A stretch of DNA of 64,000 bases. Origin: JBOGCH01 sp051656645 (GTDB lineage Bacteria > Bacteroidota > Bacteroidia > Bacteroidales > Marinifilaceae). Location: positions 1 through 64,000 of the forward strand of contig JBOGCH010000039.1 of the NCBI GenBank assembly GCA_051656645.1. The letters run 5' to 3'. The notes beneath the pieces were generated by a model. The model was not told the origin of the DNA. It worked only from the letters and a program-made list of their open reading frames with translations, and did no database searches. Of the stretch, positions 1-8,861 are shown piece by piece. Each line of letters opens with the position of its first letter. Position 1 is the stretch's first letter. The translations under genes and the position numbers were made by a program.

Positions 1-2466
1 GCGACTGCAAAAGAGAAGAAAATTGAAACCATCTTTGCATTAGTGTTTGATGCAGCTACAGGTAAAAAGATTGAACACGTTGCCGGAAAGGTGATTGTAG
101 GACAACCGACACATAATGTTGAGGTGATACTTACACCTAATGAAAAAGCATGTAATTTATTCCTGATTAGTAACTTGTCTACAAACAATAATAAGACGAT
201 ACAGTCCCCGACACTAACTATGACCGACTTTTTAAAGTTAACAGAAAGTACAGGTTCGCTTGATGCTACAGCCCTGCCTATGTGTAGTAAAGAGATCAAA
301 TTACAAAAAATACAAAGTTCTGAATTTGTTAATCGGATTGTTGATTTATACTTCTCATACGCGCGTATTGATATAAGTCGCGAAGCTGGAGCTGCCGATT
401 TTGTATTATCGGGAGCCACAACCTATAGCGCCCCAAACGGTTTTGTTGCGCAACAAGTAACGTTACCTATGTATAATAGTGGAAAGATTGCACGCACAAA
501 AACAGCTAATCAGAACATGGTGACTGAACTTTACTTATTTGAAAATAATGGGGTTACAAATACTGTTCCTCAAGGTAGCAATCCAACAGAGGTAATAATT
601 AGAGGTACTAATACCGGTTTTAGTGAGGGATACTATAAACTTGTAATAAAATACCCGCACAATGGACGTGACTGCTATGACATTAACCGTAGCGTTTTAT
701 ATAAAATTGCATTAACAAAAATTACCGGACCGGGATACTCAAGTCTAGAACAGGCCCTTGCTAACCCTCCATCGAATATAGAATACACCATTACCGTAGG
801 CAATGGCAGTGATGTTACTATTGGGAATGGCGATTATTTCTTGGGTCTTTCGAATAACAGCTACGAGATTTGTGCCACGGGTGCTCTAGAGAATTTAGTT
901 GCAACTACTGTCACTTACGGAAAGAATCCGGCTGCAGAAGCACCTTCAATCGATTTTAATCAGTTGGAGAAAAGTGTTGTAGCCAGTGGCTTAGGTCTTA
1001 GTGTTACTCAACCCGTTTTTAAAGAGAATTCGTATCTCGACATTAAAATAAGTATAGCTAGCAATTTCACAACAGGGGCAATAACTATTAGAATTGGTAA
1101 ACTCCAGAAAACAATAACGATAACACGTAAAGAATCAATTGCACACAGTAGTGTTGTTGTTAATCAGTTTGGGTTACCGCAATATACTTCTGTTGAATTC
1201 GCTGACAGTAGAGTTGCATGGCTACAACTCGGAGCAACCAGTACCGAATTTACGGATAACTATAAAGTCCGATCTACCGGCAATGGTATATATATACAGT
1301 TAAAGGAAAATAATGACATTAAACGTAGAACATCGCTATTTATTTATAACTCAAATATGTACTCTATACATAAAGTATTTATTGAACAATTGGCATTGGC
1401 ACTTCCTACACAATTTATTGATATTAATGGTATTAAATGGGCGCGTGGAAACTTGATTGCCAATGATGCTAATGGTTGTAAAATAGGAGCACCTACGGAT
1501 GGAGGTTTATACTTTAAGTTTGGTTCTCTTATCGGCTATAAGGGAGGAACGAATACTGATGGTAGCGGCTCTGCGAGTAATAAATTCTCGTCTGATTATA
1601 CGTTAGCCGTAAAACCAACCATATACCTTGAAAACCCAACATTTGAGAAAGCTCCCTTTAATTTTGAGACATCTCCAATAGACAAGGAGTATAATTTATC
1701 CATGGACAAACCAACAGAAGGATTAGGAGATCCATGCCGCTACTATTTAGGGGGCAAATGGCGCACTCCTTCTGCAAAACAATTAAGTCAGATATTTGAC
1801 AACCAAACGGGAGGTAGTGGTACTCCAACAAAAAGCTGGCGCGTAATACAAGAAAGTAGTATCAGCTACCTACAGTCTATGATTAATAGTGAATATAAGG
1901 TTCCGGCATCGGGATACAGAGCACCTACTGGAGCAATTACATCCGATAAAACGGACGGTTATTATCTTAGTAGTTCTATTAATTCCGATTCGGATTACGA
2001 TAGATTCTGTTATACATTACGTTTCTATAACGGATACATTAATCCATATACAGAAGATACAAGTCTGCCAGACGCTCAGCATAAAGATCATTATGTAAAA
2101 CGTAATAGCGGCTATCCTGTTCGCTGCGTTTGGGATGATGCTCCTCGGTTTTCGCTTTCAACTATTCCCTACTGGCTAAATGTTAATGGTAAACAAACAA
2201 TTCAAACAATTACAGTAAAAGTTGATAATGCCGATGTATCATCTTGGACGGCAACTGCATCGGGCGATGGATTAGAGGTTTCAACGAATAATACAACATA
2301 TTCTAAGACGGTTATAGGTGTCCCCGGCAGAACTTTATATATTAGATATAGTAACTTTATTAATCCATCCACTTTAAAGCGAACTGGAAACGTTACCATT
2401 ACAAGCAATGGGGTAAAAACAATTATAATCGCAACATCGCAATATAGTACTCCGCAAGCAAATTAG
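1..2466 (+). CDS. Fimbrillin-like surface protein with FISUMP-type and BACON-like C-terminal domains (5' partial)
   Basis: The reading frame is open from base 1, so the true start and any signal peptide or lipobox lie upstream of the window; the GTG at 43 is only the first internal start-like codon. About 821 residues are visible. The first ~300 residues look like a Bacteroidales fimbrial subunit: a stretch reading YDINRSVLYKIALTKITGPG followed by PPSNIEYTITV and a GDYFLGLS segment resembles fimbrillin-type C-terminal repeats. Near residues 470-720 there is a FISUMP-like domain (INGIKWARGNL, GGKWRTPSAKQL, PVRCVWD), a C-type-lectin-like fold. The last ~90 residues (LSTIPYWLNV onward) look like a BACON/Ig-like sandwich. 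Likely a secreted or pilus-tip adhesin; the ligand cannot be inferred. The gene ends at a strong terminator. Confidence 0.72.
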   Translation, partial: ATAKEKKIETIFALVFDAATGKKIEHVAGKVIVGQPTHNVEVILTPNEKACNLFLISNLSTNNNKTIQSPTLTMTDFLKLTESTGSLDATALPMCSKEIKLQKIQSSEFVNRIVDLYFSYARIDISREAGAADFVLSGATTYSAPNGFVAQQVTLPMYNSGKIARTKTANQNMVTELYLFENNGVTNTVPQGSNPTEVIIRGTNTGFSEGYYKLVIKYPHNGRDCYDINRSVLYKIALTKITGPGYSSLEQALANPPSNIEYTITVGNGSDVTIGNGDYFLGLSNNSYEICATGALENLVATTVTYGKNPAAEAPSIDFNQLEKSVVASGLGLSVTQPVFKENSYLDIKISIASNFTTGAITIRIGKLQKTITITRKESIAHSSVVVNQFGLPQYTSVEFADSRVAWLQLGATSTEFTDNYKVRSTGNGIYIQLKENNDIKRRTSLFIYNSNMYSIHKVFIEQLALALPTQFIDINGIKWARGNLIANDANGCKIGAPTDGGLYFKFGSLIGYKGGTNTDGSGSASNKFSSDYTLAVKPTIYLENPTFEKAPFNFETSPIDKEYNLSMDKPTEGLGDPCRYYLGGKWRTPSAKQLSQIFDNQTGGSGTPTKSWRVIQESSISYLQSMINSEYKVPASGYRAPTGAITSDKTDGYYLSSSINSDSDYDRFCYTLRFYNGYINPYTEDTSLPDAQHKDHYVKRNSGYPVRCVWDDAPRFSLSTIPYWLNVNGKQTIQTITVKVDNADVSSWTATASGDGLEVSTNNTTYSKTVIGVPGRTLYIRYSNFINPSTLKRTGNVTITSNGVKTIIIATSQYSTPQAN

Positions 2467-2476
2467 TTAAAAGAAG

Positions 2477-2516
2477 AGAGCTTTATCCGGGTAAAACCGA
2501 ATAAAGCTCTTGTTTT
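2477..2516. terminator. Intrinsic terminator between the fimbrillin-like gene and pdxA
   Basis: A perfect 10-bp stem (AGAGCTTTAT at 2477-2486 with ATAAAGCTCT at 2501-2510) encloses a smaller CGG/CCG stem and is followed by TGTTTT on the plus strand. It lies 11 bp after the plus-strand stop codon and before the convergent pdxA stop, so it may serve both genes. Confidence 0.8.
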
Positions 2517-2535
2517 ATAATTATAGAAAAGTGAA

Positions 2536-3639
2536 TTATAATTCCACTTCCTCTTCTTTTATTCCTACAATCTGCTCAACGTTCATATCCGTTTCGTTAG
2601 CATTTCCTCCAACATCATAATGTTTCAACGGATTTGATGACAACTCCATATTCTGCGTTCTGTTATTAAATGCATCAATAGCCATATAGATTGCGTTTCT
2701 CATTCCGGTATCATCTGCCTCTCCTTTACCAGCAATATCATAAGCTACACCATGTGCTGTTGAAGTTACTACTACTGGAATCCCGGCAAACATCATAGTT
2801 CCTGTTTTTCCAACAAGCGTATTAAAAGGAATCATTCCTTGGTCATGGTACATTGCCATAACTAGGTCAAATTTCTCATAATCGACTCCTGTAAACAAAC
2901 GCTCTGCCGAGTATGGTCCTAAAGCCATTATACCTCTTTCACGTAAACGCTCAATAGCAGGTACAATAACATTGGTCTCCTCTTCGCCCATCGCTTCATG
3001 TGTAGTGTGAGGATTTAACCCCATTACTCCAATCACCGGTTTATCAATAGTAAAGTCTGTTTGTAGCGTTTGTGACAGTTGGCGGATTTTAAAGAAACAA
3101 TTATCTATGTTTATTTGCGAAGCAACATCCTTTAGTGGGATGTGGTTTGTCATAAATGACATACGCAAATTTGGTCCAACTAATAATGGCATAATGTTAC
3201 GAGCTCTATATCGTCTCCCCAAAAAATCAGTAACCCCATGGCTGTTTTCGGCTGCAAAGGATGCACTTGTTTGCGGGGCCATAACAACGACATCAAGGTC
3301 TCCACGATCTAAATCATCCAAGGCACGTTTTAAGGCTGTCATTGCCGCTTTATCAGCCTCAGGAGTTTCTTGTCCTAATTCAACTTTAATTTCATCGTCC
3401 ACGCAATTAATTATATTGCAGCGTTTCGGATTAGCGTTCTGTGGTGAAGTGATACTATTAAATCCTAGATTTTCTAGATTTAGAGTCTTCCGGTGATAGG
3501 CAACTACTTTTGATGAGCCATATAGAATTGGAGTACAAATCTCACAAAGACGATTATCCTCCATTATATTTATAATTAACTCATAGCTGATGCCATTAAC
3601 ATCGCCATGCGCTATACCTACTTTGAGTTTATTTTCCAT
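2536..3639 (-). CDS. pdxA: 4-hydroxythreonine-4-phosphate dehydrogenase PdxA
   Basis: PdxA oxidises 4-phosphohydroxy-L-threonine in pyridoxal phosphate synthesis. The family pattern is clear: an N-terminal IAHGDVNGISYELI segment, LNPHTTHEAMGEEE in the middle, then MYHDQGMIPFNTL with metal-ligand histidine and TSTAHGVAYDIAGKGEAD near the C-terminus. I place the start at the ATG of MENKLKVGIAHGD, because homologs begin just before this motif; an in-frame ATG 27 bp upstream (3666) is possible. A Bacteroidetes -7 box at 3711-3718 fits either start. About 367 residues, slightly longer than enterobacterial PdxA, as is usual in Bacteroidetes. Transcribed alone, converging on the fimbrillin-like gene. 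Confidence 0.95.
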   Translation of the reverse strand: MENKLKVGIAHGDVNGISYELIINIMEDNRLCEICTPILYGSSKVVAYHRKTLNLENLGFNSITSPQNANPKRCNIINCVDDEIKVELGQETPEADKAAMTALKRALDDLDRGDLDVVVMAPQTSASFAAENSHGVTDFLGRRYRARNIMPLLVGPNLRMSFMTNHIPLKDVASQINIDNCFFKIRQLSQTLQTDFTIDKPVIGVMGLNPHTTHEAMGEEETNVIVPAIERLRERGIMALGPYSAERLFTGVDYEKFDLVMAMYHDQGMIPFNTLVGKTGTMMFAGIPVVVTSTAHGVAYDIAGKGEADDTGMRNAIYMAIDAFNNRTQNMELSSNPLKHYDVGGNANETDMNVEQIVGIKEEEVEL

Positions 3640-3710
3640 TCGCAGTGAATCTTTATGGTTGTTCAACTTTCTTATACGGAAAGTTTATGCTTTAATTTAT
3701 TATGTATTCA

Positions 3711-3718
3711 CAAATATA
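3711..3718 (-). promoter_or_regulatory. Candidate -7 promoter box for pdxA
   Basis: The minus strand reads TATATTTG, matching the Bacteroidetes -7 consensus TAnnTTTG, 45-72 bp before the two possible pdxA starts. No TTTG is found 19 bp further upstream, where the pnp terminator lies, so support is partial. Confidence 0.4.
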
Positions 3719-3720
3719 GA

Positions 3721-3747
3721 TAAAAAAAAGAGGCTTTCGCCTCTTTT
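3721..3747 (-). terminator. Intrinsic terminator of pnp
   Basis: A 9-bp perfect stem (AAAAGAGGC at 3726-3734, GCCTCTTTT at 3739-3747) with a 4-nt loop. On the minus strand the stem is followed by a run of T, placed 25 bp after the pnp stop codon. Confidence 0.85.
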
Positions 3748-3771
3748 CTTTATTTATTGGAATGGAGCTCC

Positions 3772-5970
3772 TTATTTTGGCTCATTCGAATCTTTTTTTA
3801 TTGGTCTTGCAGGACGATCTGTTCGCTCAGGGCGCTCTGTATGTTCTGCACGTTCTGTACGTTCTGGTTTTGGAAGAAGAACTTTGCGCGATAGACGTAA
3901 TTTTCCGGTTTTCTTGTCAATTTCAATTAACTTAACCTGAATTTTATCGCCCTCTTTCAATGCATCTTCAACTTTTTCTAGACGTTCATTGCAAATCTCT
4001 GAAATATGAAGTAGTCCATCTTTACCTGGCATAATTTCAACAAATGCACCAAATGGCATGATTGATTTAACTGTACCTTCGTAAATTTCCCCTTCTTCAG
4101 GTTTTGCCACGATACCACGGATACGTCCAAGCGCAATATTGATAGAATCAGCATTAACTGCAGAGATATTGATAACACCTTTACCGTCAACTTCCTCAAT
4201 CGTGATTGTTGCACCTGATTTCTCTTGGATATCTTGAATAATTTTTCCACCAGGACCGATAACAGCACCAATCTGATCTTTATCGATAGTCATGGTATGC
4301 ATACGTGGAGCATTTGGTTTAAGATCTTCGCGCGGCTCAGCAATTGTTCCGGTTACAATATCCATAATGTGTAAACGGCTACGACGAGCTTGATCAAGCG
4401 CTTGTTCCATGATCTCGTATGATAATCCGTCCACTTTAATATCCATCTGCGTAGCAGTGATACCATCACGTGTTCCGGTTACTTTAAAGTCCATATCACC
4501 TAAGTGGTCCTCATCGCCAAGAATATCCGAAAGGACAGCGAATTTTGTACAACCTTTGTCTGTGATAAGTCCCATTGCAACACCTGTTACAGGCTTTTTC
4601 ATAGGTACCCCAGCATCCATAAGTGCAAGTGTTCCGGCACAAACAGTAGCCATAGACGATGAACCGTTACTTTCAAGGATATCAGATACGATACGCACAG
4701 TATAAGGGAAATCTGTAGGAATCATTCCTTTCAATGCACGTAACGCAAGGTTTCCATGACCAACTTCACGACGTCCTACACCACGTGATGGACGAGCCTC
4801 ACCTGTTGAGAATGGAGGGAAGTTATAGTGAAGTAAGAAACGCTCTTTACCTTGAACTGTTGCTTCATCAATTAATTTTTCATCTAACTTAGTTCCTAAC
4901 GTAACTGTAGATAATGATTGAGTTTCACCACGTGTAAAGACTGATGAACCGTGTGTTCCCGGTAAATAGTCAATCTCACACCAAATTGGGCGAACTTCTT
5001 CAGTTGTACGTCCATCTAAACGCACTCCCTCATCAAGAATCATACGGCGTACCGCTTCTTTCTCAACATCATGGTAGTAACGTCCGATAAGCGCTTTATT
5101 TTCAGCTGCGAAATCTTCAGGTAATGTAAGGATATAGTCAGCCTTAACTTGTGCAAATAATGATGCACGTAAATGCTTATCAGCATTACATTGACGAGCT
5201 GCATCATAAACCTTTTGGTAACACCAGTCCCAAATTTGTTTACGTAACTCCTCGTTATTATTTTCGTGGCAATACGTACGTTTTGTTTTGCCAACGGCTT
5301 CTGCTAATTCAATTTGAAGCTGACATTGCTTTTTAATTTCCTCATGAGCAAATTTAATAGCGTCAAGCATCTCTTTCTCAGTAACCTCTTTCATCTCACC
5401 TTCTACCATCATGATATTCTCCATAGTAGCACCTACCATGATATCAAGATCTGCCTCTTTCAATTGAGAAACAGAAGGGTTAATCATAAACTCTCCGTTA
5501 ATACGCGCTACACGTACTTCTGAGATAGGCCCGTTAAACGGAATATCACTAACAGCAATAGCTGCCGATGCTGCAAATCCAGCAAGTGCATCCGGTAAAG
5601 TCTCCTCATCACCAGAGTAAAGAGTTACCTGTACAAATGTTTCTGCATGATAATCGTCCGGGAATAATGGACGTAATGCACGGTCAATAAGACGCGATAC
5701 AAGGATTTCATAATCCGAAGCGCGACCTTCACGTTTTGTAAAACCTCCAGGGAAACGTCCCACTGCAGAGAATTTTTCTTTGTAATCTACCGATAACGGC
5801 ATAAAATCAACGTCTACTCCAGCTTCTTGTGCTGAAACAACTGTTGCTAATAGCATTGTGTTACCCATCTTTAACATTACCGAACCATCAGCTTGTTTTG
5901 CTAATTTTCCAGTTTCAAGGGTAATTACTCTGCCATCACTAAGCGTGATGCTTTTTTCAATTACATTCAT
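3772..5970 (-). CDS. pnp: Polyribonucleotide nucleotidyltransferase (PNPase)
   Basis: PNPase degrades RNA 3' to 5' by phosphorolysis and is part of the RNA-turnover machinery. The 732 residues carry the standard order: two RNase PH domains (the first ~10-210, the second ~310-540 with the GTRDGITATQMDIKVDG phosphate-site segment), a KH domain near 560-620 (IGPGGKIIQDI, a GxxG motif) and an S1 domain near 625-695 (GTVKSIMPFGAFVEIMPGKDGLLHISEI). The last ~35 residues are a low-complexity charged tail with repeated (R)TER/PERTDRP units, which may be an RNA- or partner-binding tail. The gene lies downstream of rpsO in the same direction, as in many bacteria, but an rpsO terminator stands between them. 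A 20-bp palindrome sits 14 bp before the start. Confidence 0.98.
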   Translation of the reverse strand: MNVIEKSITLSDGRVITLETGKLAKQADGSVMLKMGNTMLLATVVSAQEAGVDVDFMPLSVDYKEKFSAVGRFPGGFTKREGRASDYEILVSRLIDRALRPLFPDDYHAETFVQVTLYSGDEETLPDALAGFAASAAIAVSDIPFNGPISEVRVARINGEFMINPSVSQLKEADLDIMVGATMENIMMVEGEMKEVTEKEMLDAIKFAHEEIKKQCQLQIELAEAVGKTKRTYCHENNNEELRKQIWDWCYQKVYDAARQCNADKHLRASLFAQVKADYILTLPEDFAAENKALIGRYYHDVEKEAVRRMILDEGVRLDGRTTEEVRPIWCEIDYLPGTHGSSVFTRGETQSLSTVTLGTKLDEKLIDEATVQGKERFLLHYNFPPFSTGEARPSRGVGRREVGHGNLALRALKGMIPTDFPYTVRIVSDILESNGSSSMATVCAGTLALMDAGVPMKKPVTGVAMGLITDKGCTKFAVLSDILGDEDHLGDMDFKVTGTRDGITATQMDIKVDGLSYEIMEQALDQARRSRLHIMDIVTGTIAEPREDLKPNAPRMHTMTIDKDQIGAVIGPGGKIIQDIQEKSGATITIEEVDGKGVINISAVNADSINIALGRIRGIVAKPEEGEIYEGTVKSIMPFGAFVEIMPGKDGLLHISEICNERLEKVEDALKEGDKIQVKLIEIDKKTGKLRLSRKVLLPKPERTERAEHTERPERTDRPARPIKKDSNEPK

Positions 5971-5984
5971 AATAAATTGTTCTT

Positions 5985-6004
5985 GTTAAAATAATTATTT
6001 TAAC
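5985..6004. promoter_or_regulatory. 20-bp perfect palindrome just upstream of pnp
   Basis: GTTAAAATAATTATTTTAAC is its own reverse complement. It begins 14 bp before the pnp start codon, a position suited to an operator or to a leader hairpin affecting translation. E. coli pnp is known to be autoregulated through a leader hairpin; whether this AT-rich palindrome does something similar is inference. Confidence 0.45.
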
Positions 6005-6068
6005 GGAATTCTTCTTTAGAAACACTTATGCGTTTTATTGGAGGATAACGACATAAGCGGTATTACAT

Positions 6069-6088
6069 GGAGGGAGGAGGAGGGAGGA
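6069..6088. repeat. Tandem 10-bp GGAGGGAGGA repeat between rpsO and pnp
   Basis: Two exact copies of GGAGGGAGGA (6069-6078 and 6079-6088) form a purine-only, G-rich tract on the plus strand. It stands out in AT-rich DNA. It lies just downstream of the rpsO terminator and ~100 bp before pnp. A two-tetrad G-quadruplex on the plus strand is possible; no function is shown. Confidence 0.6.
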
Positions 6089-6090
6089 TT

Positions 6091-6124
6091 AAAGAAAATA
6101 TGCCCGGGCAGAACCCGAGCATAT
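6091..6124 (-). terminator. Intrinsic terminator of rpsO
   Basis: Arms ATATGC and CGGG (6098-6108) pair with CCCG and GCATAT (6114-6124) with one mismatch; on the minus strand the hairpin is followed by TTTTCTTT. It starts 15 bp after the rpsO stop codon and separates rpsO from pnp. Confidence 0.8.
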
Positions 6125-6138
6125 CTGCATATCTCATC

Positions 6139-6408
6139 TTACTTACGTAATCCAAGTGCTTTGATAATTGCACGATATCTTGCAATATCTCTATCTTTTA
6201 GATAGTCTAGCAGAGCACGACGCTTACCTACTAATTTGATCAAACTTCTTTGAGTTCCGAAGTCTTTGTGATTCTTTTTTAAGTGCTCTGTTAAGTGAGC
6301 GATACGGTAGGAAAATAAAGCGATTTGTGATTCTGCAGAACCAGTGTCTTTATTAGACTTTCCGTACTGTGAAAAAAGGTCCTCTTTCTTTTCTGATGTT
6401 AAGTACAT
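6139..6408 (-). CDS. rpsO: 30S ribosomal protein S15
   Basis: S15 binds 16S rRNA early in assembly of the small-subunit platform. The 89-residue length is the family norm, and the sequence shows the conserved DTGSAESQIALFSYRI, HLKKNHKDFGTQRSL and VGKRRALLDYLKDRD segments. It has its own promoter (6450-6480) and its own terminator, and precedes pnp as in many genomes. Confidence 0.98.
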   Translation of the reverse strand: MYLTSEKKEDLFSQYGKSNKDTGSAESQIALFSYRIAHLTEHLKKNHKDFGTQRSLIKLVGKRRALLDYLKDRDIARYRAIIKALGLRK

Positions 6409-6449
6409 AACTGATAAATATTAAATTGATTATCGTATTAAAATTGCGA

Positions 6450-6480
6450 CAAAAATAATCTTTTTTTCGCTACATCCAAA
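6450..6480 (-). promoter_or_regulatory. Bacteroidetes-type promoter of rpsO
   Basis: On the minus strand TTTG (6480-6477) is separated by exactly 19 bp from TATTTTTG (6457-6450), a full match to the -33 TTTG / -7 TAnnTTTG consensus of the Bacteroidetes primary sigma factor. The predicted transcription start is about 35 nt before the rpsO ATG. The -33 box touches the 3' end of the preceding lipid kinase gene. Confidence 0.75.
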
Positions 6481-6490
6481 ATATATGGAA

Positions 6491-7402
6491 CTATTTCTCT
6501 TCCAAGGGCTCAATATCCTTAGGTACAACAACCTTTAAAACACCCTTATGCATTTTTAAGTGCAGTGGCGATTTCATGTGATAAGCATCACCATCAACAT
6601 GGACTTTGTCAATACGTCCTTCCACAATTGCTTCATCGCACTGAAACTCTTTAAAAAAACTCAGCCTATAAATATTTTTATTTAAAAGCGTAAATAAAAA
6701 GAATAATACGTCAAGCATGGCAGGCCTACGTAATATACAAATATCCATCATTCCATCACGAATAGACGCTAAGGGTGCAATGAAAGCATTATTTCCATAC
6801 TGTGAACTGTTGGCAAAACTTAACACAAAGCATTTTACACGCATCACCTCACCCCCACTTGTTATTTTGTAACGTTTCTCAGGGCATTTAAAGTACAAAC
6901 GTATAATATTGTACATATAGGACAATGGTCCACGCCATCTGCCTTTGTTAAAAGCATGAGCCACCTCAGCATCAAATCCCACTCCATTCACATTGAGTGC
7001 AAACTTATCATTCATCTGTAAAACATCCACCTGTTCACACTGATCTGTAAGCACTTGCCGCAAAGCTCTATGCATAAAGATAGAATAACCTAAATGACGT
7101 GCAAAGCCATTACCACTTCCCAAACCAATAATACCCAAAGCAATATCGCTGCCCATAAGAGCCACTCCAACCTCATTAACAGTCCCATCGCCTCCAGCTG
7201 CAACAATATGTGTATATTTATTTAACTTGCGCGCTTCTTCTACCAATTTACGAGCATGTCCTCCATACTCTGTAAACACAATCTCATAATCTATATCCTT
7301 ATAATCGGACATAGATCGCAATTTATTGGGTAAATCTTTGCCCCAACCAAATCCGGAAATCGGATTTACTATAAAAAGCATCTTTTTTGCTGCCATTTCC
7401 AT
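6491..7402 (-). CDS. Diacylglycerol kinase-family lipid kinase
   Basis: Belongs to the DagK catalytic/YegS-type family, ATP-dependent lipid kinases related to sphingosine and diacylglycerol kinases. The start of the protein has the family signature (FIVNPISGFGWGK), then the nucleotide-binding GGDGTVNEV near residue 70 and GLGSGNGFARHLG near 95; the C-terminal half has the DGMMDICILRRP and HVDGDAY segments. The substrate is not evident; Bacteroidetes make sphingolipids, so a diacylglycerol or sphingoid base is possible. I start at the ATG of MEMAAKK; the frame is open to a GTG at 7414 and another ATG lies at 7396. It follows ugd by 31 bp on the same strand and is probably co-transcribed. Confidence 0.88.
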   Translation of the reverse strand: MEMAAKKMLFIVNPISGFGWGKDLPNKLRSMSDYKDIDYEIVFTEYGGHARKLVEEARKLNKYTHIVAAGGDGTVNEVGVALMGSDIALGIIGLGSGNGFARHLGYSIFMHRALRQVLTDQCEQVDVLQMNDKFALNVNGVGFDAEVAHAFNKGRWRGPLSYMYNIIRLYFKCPEKRYKITSGGEVMRVKCFVLSFANSSQYGNNAFIAPLASIRDGMMDICILRRPAMLDVLFFLFTLLNKNIYRLSFFKEFQCDEAIVEGRIDKVHVDGDAYHMKSPLHLKMHKGVLKVVVPKDIEPLEEK

Positions 7403-7433
7403 CACTTCACGCACCTTTTATACAAATTCTGTT

Positions 7434-8765
7434 TTAAGCTTTTGTATTTTTATTACGCCCAATACCATAATAAGTATAACCAAACTCCTTCATCATGACT
7501 GGATCATAGATATTACGCCCATCAAATATTACTTTGTCTGTCAACGCTTTCTCTATAAATGTAAACTTCGGAATTTTAAACTCCTGCCATTCTGTTACCA
7601 CAATCAACGCATCGGCACCCTCAATGGCTCCGTACATATTTTCTGCATAGTTAATCTTATTTCCTATACGGCGTTGGCACTCCTCCATCGCAACTGGATC
7701 AAATGCCGTCACACTTGCTCCATGTTCCAATAAAGCCGAAATTAAACGTAATGATGGCGCTTCACGCATATCATCCGTAGCTGGTTTAAAAGCCAATCCC
7801 CACAATCCAAATTTCTTGCCTTGTAGTTTGCCTTCAAAGTGTTTATATATTTTAGCAAACAACACCTCTTTCTGGCTGTCATTTACCTCTTCTACCGCTT
7901 CAAGTACACGCATCCCATAACCGGCCTGTTCTCCCGTTTTTATCAATGCTTTCACATCCTTTGGAAAACATGAACCACCATAACCACATCCCGCATTTAA
8001 GAATTTTGTTCCTATACGTGTATCACTACCAATTCCACGGCGCACTGCTTCAACATCTGCTCCTAGTACCTCGCATAAGTTCGCAATATCATTCATAAAG
8101 GAAATACGAGTTGCCAACATTGAATTCGCTGCATATTTAGTCATTTCAGCCGAAAGGATATCCATAAACAAAATAGGCGTATTATTAAGAATGAAAGCAT
8201 GATACAATCGCTCCATGACTTTACGCGCACGTTCGGATTCTACACCAACAACTATTCTGTCAGGTTCCATAAAATCGTTTACAGCATCGCCTTCCTTCAA
8301 AAATTCCGGATTTGAAGCTACATCAAAAGGCACTTGAGCACCTCGATTAGCAAGAGCTTCTTCAATTGCATGCTTCACCTTTTCATTTGTCCCTACAGGA
8401 ACGGTGGATTTTGTTATAACTACCGTATATTGTTCTATGTTCTCTCCTATCTCACGCGCCACGCCCAACACATATTTCAAATCGGCACTTCCATCTTCGT
8501 CTGGTGGCGTACCTACAGCTATAAAAACTGCATCCGCATCCTTTAATGACTCCTTTAGGGAAGTAGTAAAAAACAAGCGCTTATCTGCAATATTCTTTGC
8601 TACCATCTCTGCTAATCCTGGCTCATAAATAGGTATTCCTCCAGAATTTAGCATATGTACTTTAGCAGCATCAATATCAACGCATGTAACTGTTATTCCT
8701 GTTTCGGCAAGACATGTTCCCGAAACTAAACCGACATAGCCGGTTCCTACAACCGATATTCTCAT
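7434..8765 (-). CDS. ugd: UDP-glucose 6-dehydrogenase
   Basis: Oxidises UDP-glucose to UDP-glucuronate with two NAD+, supplying precursor for capsule, LPS or glycan synthesis. The N-terminal Rossmann motif GTGYVGLVSG begins at residue 7; SNPEFLKEGDAV is in the substrate region; the catalytic cysteine lies in GCGYGGSCFPKDV near residue 262; the C-terminal UDP-binding domain contains GLAFKPATDDMREAPS. Length (443) is typical. It is the first gene of a two-gene unit with the lipid kinase. A -7 box lies at 8800-8807. Confidence 0.96.
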   Translation of the reverse strand: MRISVVGTGYVGLVSGTCLAETGITVTCVDIDAAKVHMLNSGGIPIYEPGLAEMVAKNIADKRLFFTTSLKESLKDADAVFIAVGTPPDEDGSADLKYVLGVAREIGENIEQYTVVITKSTVPVGTNEKVKHAIEEALANRGAQVPFDVASNPEFLKEGDAVNDFMEPDRIVVGVESERARKVMERLYHAFILNNTPILFMDILSAEMTKYAANSMLATRISFMNDIANLCEVLGADVEAVRRGIGSDTRIGTKFLNAGCGYGGSCFPKDVKALIKTGEQAGYGMRVLEAVEEVNDSQKEVLFAKIYKHFEGKLQGKKFGLWGLAFKPATDDMREAPSLRLISALLEHGASVTAFDPVAMEECQRRIGNKINYAENMYGAIEGADALIVVTEWQEFKIPKFTFIEKALTDKVIFDGRNIYDPVMMKEFGYTYYGIGRNKNTKA

Positions 8766-8799
8766 ATATATTTATTTGTCTTTGCTTTTCAAAAATCAA

Positions 8800-8807
8800 C
8801 AAATATA
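8800..8807 (-). promoter_or_regulatory. Candidate -7 promoter box for ugd
   Basis: The minus strand reads TATATTTG 35 bp upstream of the ugd start codon, a perfect TAnnTTTG. A matching -33 TTTG at 19 bp is not present. Confidence 0.4.
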
Positions 8808-8861
8808 TAACAATTATCAGCAGTGTTATTGCAATATTTGTTTAAAGTTTTCAATAATACA

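Noticed and set aside
43..2466. GTG at position 43 as the true start of the first gene
   Set aside because: The frame is open to base 1 and the sequence before the GTG reads as continuous protein, so the gene is cut by the window edge.
3590..3940. 116-codon plus-strand frame with SVRSGRSV repeats
   Set aside because: Antisense of the repetitive pnp tail and the pdxA-pnp junction; it crosses a terminator hairpin.
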